Source: Knoellia aerolata DSM 18566 (GTDB taxonomy: Bacteria > Actinomycetota > Actinomycetes > Actinomycetales > Dermatophilaceae). From it: a DNA stretch of 64,000 nucleotides. Positions 58,940 through 64,000 of the stretch are shown piece by piece. The notes under the pieces were generated by a model. It worked only from the letters and a program-made list of their open reading frames with translations. It was not told the DNA's origin and searched no databases. Location of the stretch: contig NZ_AVPL01000006.1 in the NCBI RefSeq assembly GCF_000768695.1, positions 1 through 64,000 of the forward strand, written 5' to 3'. Each line of letters opens with the position of its first letter. The first letter of the stretch is position 1. A program made the position numbers and the translations under genes.

Positions 58940-59980
58940 GTGCTCATCCACGCCGACGCGGACGCGTTCCTCGCCTCGGTCGAGCAGCGTGACCACCCCG
59001 CGCTGCGCGGCTGCCCGGTGGTCGTCGGTCCGCAGGTGGTCGCCTGCGCGAGCTACGAGGCGCGCGCGCTCGGCGTCCATGCCGGTATGCCGTTGCGTCA
59101 CGCCCTGCGTCGGTGGCCCGGGCTGCGCGTGGCGGAGTTCCGGGGAGAGGCGTACGAGGCGGCGAGTGCCGCGCTGATGTCGCTGTTCACCGACGTGACG
59201 CCGCTCGTCGAGCCGGGCTCGATGGAGGAGGCCTTCCTCGACGTGTCCGCCCTCGACGGGGGGTCGGTCGAGGAGGCGGGACGGATCGCGGCCGACCTGC
59301 GCGCGCGGGCCCGGCGCGAGCTGGGTCTCCCCGTCTCGGCCGGCGTCGCCCGCGCCAAGCTCTTCGCCAAGCTTGCCAGCCGGCGCGCCAAGCCCGACGG
59401 GCTCCTCGTCGTCGACGCCGAGACCGAGGCCCGCGTACGCCCCCGCCTTCCGGTCGCCGACCTCTGGGGCGTGGGCGCGGCCACGTCCGGTCGGCTGCAC
59501 GACGCCGGCATCGTCCACGTCGCCGACCTCGCCGGGTGGAGCGTCGAGACGCTCGTCGAGCGCCGGGTCACCACGGCGATGGCCAAGAACCTCGTGGCGA
59601 TCCGGGACGGGCAGGACGACGCCACGATCCGCCTGCCGGGCCCGCGCCGCTCCGTGTCGTCGCAACGGTCACTGGGTCGGGCCACCCGTCAGCGCTCGGT
59701 CATCCGGGACGCCTTGCGCGACAACCTCCTTCGTGCCCTGGATCGGCTCGGAGACGACCCGCGCGCACCCACCCGCCTCGACGTCCACGTCCGGTTCGAC
59801 GACGGGCACACGTTCGTGGCCTCCGGCCCCCTCGGGGAGCGGGAGCGCGACCCGGCCACGCTGGTCCGGAAGGCGCTCGCGGCCCTGGAGCGGACGGCAT
59901 ACGAGGACGACGGCCGCGGGGTGGCGATGGTCGGGGTGTCGCTCGCCCTCCCGCCGGCACCGCGCGCGGCCCGGCCGTGA
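58940..59980 (+). CDS. DinB-type Y-family DNA polymerase (Pol IV), DinB2-like steric gate
   Basis: 346 residues from GTG at 58940; GTG at 58931 and 58910 are in-frame alternatives, and the frame is open to an ATG at 58847 within the repeats. HADADAFLASVEQRD keeps the two aspartates, but the usual Phe/Tyr steric gate is Leu (residue 11). SMEEAFLDVS replaces the usual SxDEAF, so one catalytic Asp is Glu. LGLPVSAGVARAKLFAKLAS and the thumb motif WGVGAATSGRLHDAGI follow, then a little-finger domain. It is an error-prone bypass polymerase. It converges on a quinone oxidoreductase gene (3 bp apart). Confidence 0.87.
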   Translation: MLIHADADAFLASVEQRDHPALRGCPVVVGPQVVACASYEARALGVHAGMPLRHALRRWPGLRVAEFRGEAYEAASAALMSLFTDVTPLVEPGSMEEAFLDVSALDGGSVEEAGRIAADLRARARRELGLPVSAGVARAKLFAKLASRRAKPDGLLVVDAETEARVRPRLPVADLWGVGAATSGRLHDAGIVHVADLAGWSVETLVERRVTTAMAKNLVAIRDGQDDATIRLPGPRRSVSSQRSLGRATRQRSVIRDALRDNLLRALDRLGDDPRAPTRLDVHVRFDDGHTFVASGPLGERERDPATLVRKALAALERTAYEDDGRGVAMVGVSLALPPAPRAARP

Positions 59981-59983
59981 CGC

Positions 59984-60949
59984 TCAGGGGGTGAGGATGA
60001 CCTTGCCGGTCGCGCGGCGCTCGTCGATGTCGGCGAGGGCGACCGCCACCTCGTCGAGGTCGCGGACGGAGCCGATGACCGGCTCGAGCACGCCCGCCTC
60101 GAGCAGCGGCGCGAGGTCGTCCCACTGCCGGCGGACGAACCCGGGCCGCCCCATCCAGTAGGCCCCCCACCCGACGCCCACCACGTCGAGGTTGTTGAGG
60201 AGCAGCCGGTTGACCTTGACCTCGGGGATCGAGCCGGCGGTGAAGCCGATGACGAGCAGCCGGCCGAGTGGCGCCAGCGAGCGCAGCGAGTCGGTGAACC
60301 GGTCCCCGCCGACCGGGTCGACGACGACGTCGACGCCGTGGCCCGAGGTGAGCTCGGCCACCGCGTCCTTGAACCCCTCGGCCAGGACGACCTCGTCGGC
60401 GCCCGCCTGGCGCGCGACGTCGGCCCTGGCGTCGTCGGACACGACGGCGTAGACGGTCGCGCCCCACGCCTTCGCGAGCTGCACCGCGGCGGTGCCGACC
60501 CCGCCGGCCGCCCCGTGGACGAGGACCCTCTCACCCTCGACGAGGCGACCACGGTGCCTGAGCGCGAAGTGGCAGGTGAGGTAGTTCATCGGCAGCGCGG
60601 CGCCCTGGTCAAACGTCACGCCGTCGGGCAGGGGGAAGACCAGCGCCGGGTCGCACACGACCTGCTCCGCGAACCCGCCGAGCAACGGGAACGCCGCGAC
60701 GCGGTCGCCGACCTCGAGGCCGCTGCCGGCCGGGGCCACCCGCACGAAGCCGGCCACCTCGGCGCCGGGGGTGAAGGGCGGCGGCGGCTTCATCTGGTAC
60801 TCGCCACGGGTGAGGAGGACGTCCGGGAAGGAGACGCCAGCCGCCGCGACGTCGATGAGCACCTGACCGGCCGGGACCTCCGGGGTGGGCGCCTCGACCA
60901 CCTCCACCGCGTCGGGTCCGTCGAGCCGGGTCACCATCGCTGCACGCAT
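59984..60949 (-). CDS. NADPH:quinone oxidoreductase family protein
   Basis: 321 residues. VLIDVAAAGVSFPDVLLTRG, TPGAEVAGFVRVAPAGSG and VLVHGAAGGVGTAAVQLAKA are signatures of the zinc-free QOR family. VDPVGGDRFTDSLRSLAPLG and the C-terminal ATGKVILTP are conserved. It reduces quinones or alkenals with NADPH. TAGGAT (60956-60961 as ATCCTA) lies 6 nt before the ATG on this strand, so a leaderless start is likely. Confidence 0.89.
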   Translation of the reverse strand: MRAAMVTRLDGPDAVEVVEAPTPEVPAGQVLIDVAAAGVSFPDVLLTRGEYQMKPPPPFTPGAEVAGFVRVAPAGSGLEVGDRVAAFPLLGGFAEQVVCDPALVFPLPDGVTFDQGAALPMNYLTCHFALRHRGRLVEGERVLVHGAAGGVGTAAVQLAKAWGATVYAVVSDDARADVARQAGADEVVLAEGFKDAVAELTSGHGVDVVVDPVGGDRFTDSLRSLAPLGRLLVIGFTAGSIPEVKVNRLLLNNLDVVGVGWGAYWMGRPGFVRRQWDDLAPLLEAGVLEPVIGSVRDLDEVAVALADIDERRATGKVILTP

Positions 60950-60993
60950 GACCCGATCCTAGGAGCCGGGGCCCGGGCCCCGGGGTACGCGGA

Positions 60994-61032
60994 GGCGAGG
61001 ACCCGCCGTCCCTGTCACGGTGGGTCCTCGCC
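60994..61032 (-). terminator. 11-bp stem-loop after secreted-protein gene
   Basis: GGCGAGGACCC pairs with GGGTCCTCGCC, with an inner CCGT/ACGG pair. It lies between the secreted-protein stop (61050) and the QOR start (60949), so it probably ends the first of these two minus-strand units. There is no U-tract. Confidence 0.6.
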
Positions 61033-61049
61033 GGTTCGCCGAGGCTCGC

Positions 61050-61472
61050 TCAGCAGCCCTCCTCCTCGGCGGCGGCCACCCAGGTCATGACCATCTCCAT
61101 CGGCAGCTGGGAGTCCGCACCGAAGTACTCGAGACCCACGCCGTTGGCGCCGTTGGGGTTCATCCGGCCCGTCTCCTTCGGGTCCCCGATCGTCATCTTC
61201 TCGAAGATCTTGATGCCGACCGGGAGACCCTCCGCGCGCAGGGCGGCGTACCCGGCCGCGACCGCCGCATCGCAGGTGGGCGCCTCGATGCCCTCGAACT
61301 CCGCGCCCATCTGGGCGGAGACGACGAACCAGTTCGGGCTCGTCGGACCGTTCAGCGAGTACATCGGGATGAAGCAGTGGTGTGCGGACGCGGCGCTGAC
61401 GCCGAGGGCGAGGGCCCCCACGGCCCCGACCCCCGACAGGGCCGCTCTGCGGCCCCACCTGCTCTTCAACAT
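61050..61472 (-). CDS. small secreted protein, uncharacterised
   Basis: 140 residues from the ATG at 61472, behind AGGAGGA. The Sec signal (RRAALSGVGAVGALALGVSA) ends near ASAHH. The mature part has three cysteines (HHCFIPMYSLNG, APTCDAAV, EEEGC) and a GIKIFEKMTIGDPKETGRMN segment. It has no anchor or known domain. It diverges from the ArgP-like LysR gene across a palindrome (61556-61569), so LysR may control it. Confidence 0.72.
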   Translation of the reverse strand: MLKSRWGRRAALSGVGAVGALALGVSAASAHHCFIPMYSLNGPTSPNWFVVSAQMGAEFEGIEAPTCDAAVAAGYAALRAEGLPVGIKIFEKMTIGDPKETGRMNPNGANGVGLEYFGADSQLPMEMVMTWVAAAEEEGC

Positions 61473-61555
61473 GCTGTTCCTCCTGCTCGGGTTGAGTCGT
61501 GCCCTGGTGGACGCGACCTTCCCGACGGTAGGGAGGGCGCTGCGCAGGTGGGACG

Positions 61556-61569
61556 GGTTCCCGGGAACC
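61556..61569. promoter_or_regulatory. perfect palindrome GGTTCCCGGGAACC
   Basis: A 14-bp perfect inverted repeat in the 134-bp divergent region between the secreted protein and the ArgP-like gene, 37 bp before the LysR start. It could be an operator. Confidence 0.5.
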
Positions 61570-61606
61570 ACCCACGAATGTTTCTTAACGGTGGTGAGAT
61601 GCATTC

Positions 61607-62545
61607 ATGAACCTGGACCAGGTTCGCGCGCTCGCCGCCATCGTGGAGACAGGAAGCTTCGAGCTCGCCGCACGCAGGCTCCACCTCACCCCCTCGGCGG
61701 TGAGCCAGCGAGTCAAGGCACTGGAGACGAGCACCGGCCAGGTGGTCGTCCGGCGAGGCTCGCCCTGCACCCTCACCGAGGCCGGCGCGGTGCTCGTCCG
61801 CTTCGCCCGCCAGGTGGAGCTCCTCGAGGCGGAGTCGCACGAGCTGCTCGGCGTGACGCGAGCCTCACCGGCGGTGCTCTCGGTCGCGGTCAACGCCGAC
61901 TCGCTCGACACCTGGCTGCATCCGGTGCTGGAGGCGGCGGTCGCCTGGGACGACACGAGGCTGTCGCTCACCATTCACGACGAGGACCACAGCCTCAGCC
62001 TGCTGAGGAACGGTGACGTCGTCGCGGCCATCACGTCCGAGACGGACACCGTGCCCGGCTGCCGGCAGGTCCCGCTGGGTGCGATCCGCTACGTCCCGGT
62101 CGTGAGCCCGGAGCTGGCCGGACGGTTCACCGTCGGTGGGGCGGTCGACTGGGTGAACCTGCCGGTGCTGCGCTACGACACGAGGGACGACCTGCAGGAG
62201 CGGTACCTCGCCGCCCGTGGCCTGTCCTCCGCGCTCTCTCCGACGACCGTGCCGTCCGCTCCGGGTCTGCGGGCGGCCGCCCTGGCCGGCCTCGGCTGGA
62301 TCCTCGTCCCGGAGTCCTCCGTGGCGGGGGAGCTCGCCGACCGACGGCTCGTGGCGCTGTCCGACGAGACCGTCGACGTCGCGTTGTACTGGCACGCGTG
62401 GAAGGTGCCCTCCCCACGGCTCCGGCGGCTCACCGAGGCGGTCGCGCGGGCGGCCGCCGCAGGCCTTCGCCCCGCCCCCGCCCTCGGCCACCCCGTGCTC
62501 AGCGCCCCGTCGCAACCCGTGCCCCGCGCGGCCCGGGGAATGTGA
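61607..62545 (+). CDS. LysR-family regulator of the ArgP/LysG type
   Basis: 312 residues. LDQVRALAAIVETGSFELAA, then RRLHLTPSAVSQRVKALETS is the HTH of the ArgP group, and NADSLDTWLHPVLEAAV is the signature segment for amino-acid sensing. Usually ArgP/LysG sits beside a LysE-type arginine/lysine exporter, but here an MFS gene follows 25 bp later. It may sense lysine or arginine. The effector remains to be shown. Confidence 0.86.
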   Translation: MNLDQVRALAAIVETGSFELAARRLHLTPSAVSQRVKALETSTGQVVVRRGSPCTLTEAGAVLVRFARQVELLEAESHELLGVTRASPAVLSVAVNADSLDTWLHPVLEAAVAWDDTRLSLTIHDEDHSLSLLRNGDVVAAITSETDTVPGCRQVPLGAIRYVPVVSPELAGRFTVGGAVDWVNLPVLRYDTRDDLQERYLAARGLSSALSPTTVPSAPGLRAAALAGLGWILVPESSVAGELADRRLVALSDETVDVALYWHAWKVPSPRLRRLTEAVARAAAAGLRPAPALGHPVLSAPSQPVPRAARGM

Positions 62546-62570
62546 CGGGCCCACGATCGCTTGTCTCTTC

Positions 62571-63782
62571 GTGCCTGCACCCCGCCATGCCCTCTTGGCC
62601 ACCGTTGCCCTCATCGTCGGCGGATTCGCCATCGGCACCACCGAGTTCGTCACGATGGGCCTGCTCCCGGACATCGCCGAGGGCGTCTCGGTGTCGATCC
62701 CGGAGGCCGGCCACACCATCTCGGCGTATGCCGCCGGCGTCGTCGTGGGCGCCCCGCTGCTCGCCGTGCTCGGGGCGACCTGGCCCCGCAAGGCGCTGCT
62801 CGTCGGCCTCATGGTCGCGTTCGTCATCGGCAACATCGGGACCGCGCTCGCGCCCGACTACGAGTGGCTCCTCGTCGCCCGGTTCGTCGCCGGCATGCCG
62901 CACGGTGCCTTCTTCGGTGTCGCCGCCCTCGTCGCGGTGGACCTCGCGAGGGCCGGGCAGTCGGGTCGCGCGGTGAGCAGGGTCATGCTCGGCATCCCCG
63001 TCGCCAACGTCGCCGGGGTGCCGGGGGCGACCTGGCTCGGCCAGAACTACGGCTGGCGCTCCGCCTACTGGCTCGTCGCCGTCCTCGGCGTGCTCACCGT
63101 CGCGATGCTCGTCACCTGCATCCCGCACATCGCGCGCAACCTCGAGAGCACGATCAAGAGCGAGCTCAAGGGCTTCGCGACGACCCAGGTGGCGCTCACC
63201 CTCCTCGTGGGGGCGATCGGCTTCGGCGGCATGTTCGCCATGGCGAGCTACATCGCGCCGACGGTCACCGACGTCACCGGGCTCGACGCGGGAGCCGTCC
63301 CGATCTTCCTCCTCGCCTCCGGCATCGGCGGGCTCGTGGGCACGCCGCTGGCCGGCCGGCTGGGCGAGTGGTCGGTGCTGCGCTCGATCACCATCGGCTG
63401 TGTCGGCATGGGCGCGAACCTCGTGGCGTTCGCCCTCACCGCGCAGTGGTGGCCGACGGCCCTCTTCTTCTACTTCCTCTCGTCGGTGCTCGCCGGGATC
63501 CTCGTCGTCAACCTCCAGCTGCGCCTCATGCAGGTCGCCGGGCAGGCCCAGACCCTGGCCGCAGCGAGCAACCACGCGGCCCTCAACACGGCCAACGCCC
63601 TCGGGGCCTGGCTGGGTGGCCTCGTCATCGCCGCCGGCTGGGGCTACACCGCGCCGAGCTGGATCGGCGCGGGGCTCTCCGTGCTGGGCGCCGTGGTGCT
63701 CGGCCTGAGCCTGCTCAAGCACCGCTCCGACACCAGGCTCATTCCCGCAGCAGCGCCGCCAGGAGTGCCCGGAACGACGTGA
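62571..63782 (+). CDS. MFS transporter (AraJ/DHA1-like)
   Basis: 403 residues from GTG at 62571. About 12 membrane helices are visible. FAIGTTEFVTMGLLPDIAEG, then AYAAGVVVGAPLLAVLGATW and FVAGMPHGAFFGVAALVAVD are the DHA1/AraJ pattern found in sugar or drug efflux pumps. It lies 25 bp after the ArgP-like gene and overlaps the convergent TetR gene by 44 bp at its 3' end. It may be controlled by either regulator. Confidence 0.88.
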   Translation: MPAPRHALLATVALIVGGFAIGTTEFVTMGLLPDIAEGVSVSIPEAGHTISAYAAGVVVGAPLLAVLGATWPRKALLVGLMVAFVIGNIGTALAPDYEWLLVARFVAGMPHGAFFGVAALVAVDLARAGQSGRAVSRVMLGIPVANVAGVPGATWLGQNYGWRSAYWLVAVLGVLTVAMLVTCIPHIARNLESTIKSELKGFATTQVALTLLVGAIGFGGMFAMASYIAPTVTDVTGLDAGAVPIFLLASGIGGLVGTPLAGRLGEWSVLRSITIGCVGMGANLVAFALTAQWWPTALFFYFLSSVLAGILVVNLQLRLMQVAGQAQTLAAASNHAALNTANALGAWLGGLVIAAGWGYTAPSWIGAGLSVLGAVVLGLSLLKHRSDTRLIPAAAPPGVPGTT

Positions 63783-64000
63783 GCTGGGCCCGCATGTGGC
63801 TGGGGTCCCCGGTCGAGCGACAGAGCAGGAACGCTCCTTCGAAGGTGACGAAGAGATGGTCCGCCAGGGCCCCCGAGTCGACCTCCCCGGTGCGGCCGCG
63901 AGCCGCGAGCGCCGCGTCGAGCAGCGAGGCGAAGTCCGCGCGCCAGGCCTCGACCGCCCGGCCCACGGGGCCGGTCGCGCCATCGCTGACGAGCTGCCGC
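63739..64000 (-). CDS. TetR/AcrR-family regulator, C-terminal part (cut by window end)
   Basis: The last 86 or so codons of a minus-strand gene that continues past 64000. WRADFASLLDAALAARGRTG and LADHLFVTFEGAFLLCRSTG are typical of TetR ligand-binding C-termini. The DNA-binding N-terminus is outside the window. The frame is open to base 64000. It overlaps the MFS gene by 44 bp and probably represses an efflux or neighbouring gene. Confidence 0.8.
   Translation of the reverse strand, partial: RQLVSDGATGPVGRAVEAWRADFASLLDAALAARGRTGEVDSGALADHLFVTFEGAFLLCRSTGDPSHMRAQLTSFRALLAALLRE

Overview
The window is about 64 kb of very GC-rich chromosomal DNA (by eye above 70% GC). Coding density is high, with many 1-8 bp start/stop overlaps (ATGA, GTGA, TGATG) and frequent GTG starts. 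The gene content (F420-type PPOX enzymes, a mycothiol-synthase-like double GNAT, LAL-type LuxR regulators, a PIG-L deacetylase/methyltransferase fusion, a SipW-TasA-like locus) points to an actinobacterium, most likely Micrococcales and perhaps Intrasporangiaceae. That placement is inference. I see no rRNA, tRNA, IS element, integrase, prophage or CRISPR array. Many genes carry a TANNNT-type hexamer 5-8 nt before the start codon and no Shine-Dalgarno sequence, which suggests widespread leaderless transcription.

Layout. 1-6.1 kb: a tightly packed cluster with a PIG-L deacetylase/methyltransferase fusion and four glycosyltransferases, probably making an undescribed glycoside or glycoconjugate. 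6.1-11.2 kb: a LuxR response regulator, a dehydrogenase pair and a large-subunit catalase. 11.3-22.5 kb: SRPBCC and PPOX proteins, FAD oxidoreductases, SDRs, a TPR-LuxR regulator, NAD(P)HX dehydratase and a histidine phosphatase. 22.5-31.8 kb: a giant LAL regulator, then a surface-structure locus (TasA-like protein, SipW signal peptidase, four-repeat Ig-like secreted protein, small membrane protein, two-component system). 31.8-46.5 kb: metabolic genes, including tryptophan 2,3-dioxygenase divergent from an ABC exporter, CbiX-like chelatase, fumarase, GH13 branching-type enzyme and a class III aminotransferase. 46.5-52.7 kb: thioredoxin with a structured leader, SGNH hydrolase, LysR and PadR regulators, and small enzymes. 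52.7-64 kb: a 700-residue uncharacterised protein, hydrolase-luciferase-like fusion, VOC protein, NAD+ synthetase, a DinB polymerase behind three perfect-period palindromes, quinone oxidoreductase, small secreted protein, ArgP-like LysR, MFS exporter and a truncated TetR gene.

Most noteworthy: (i) three 41-bp tandem units, each a hairpin, between nadE and dinB; (ii) the DinB has Leu at the steric-gate position and SMEEA in place of SxDEA; (iii) the 8-mer CGGCATAC/GTATGCCG occurs about 31 times, many times more than base composition predicts; (iv) kynA and an ABC exporter have overlapping divergent -10 boxes; (v) a strong stem-loop separates the TasA-like gene from its signal peptidase gene; (vi) trxA has a leader with several stem-loops; (vii) small genes of 43, 49 and 57 codons have good contextual support. 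All counts and alignments were made by eye.
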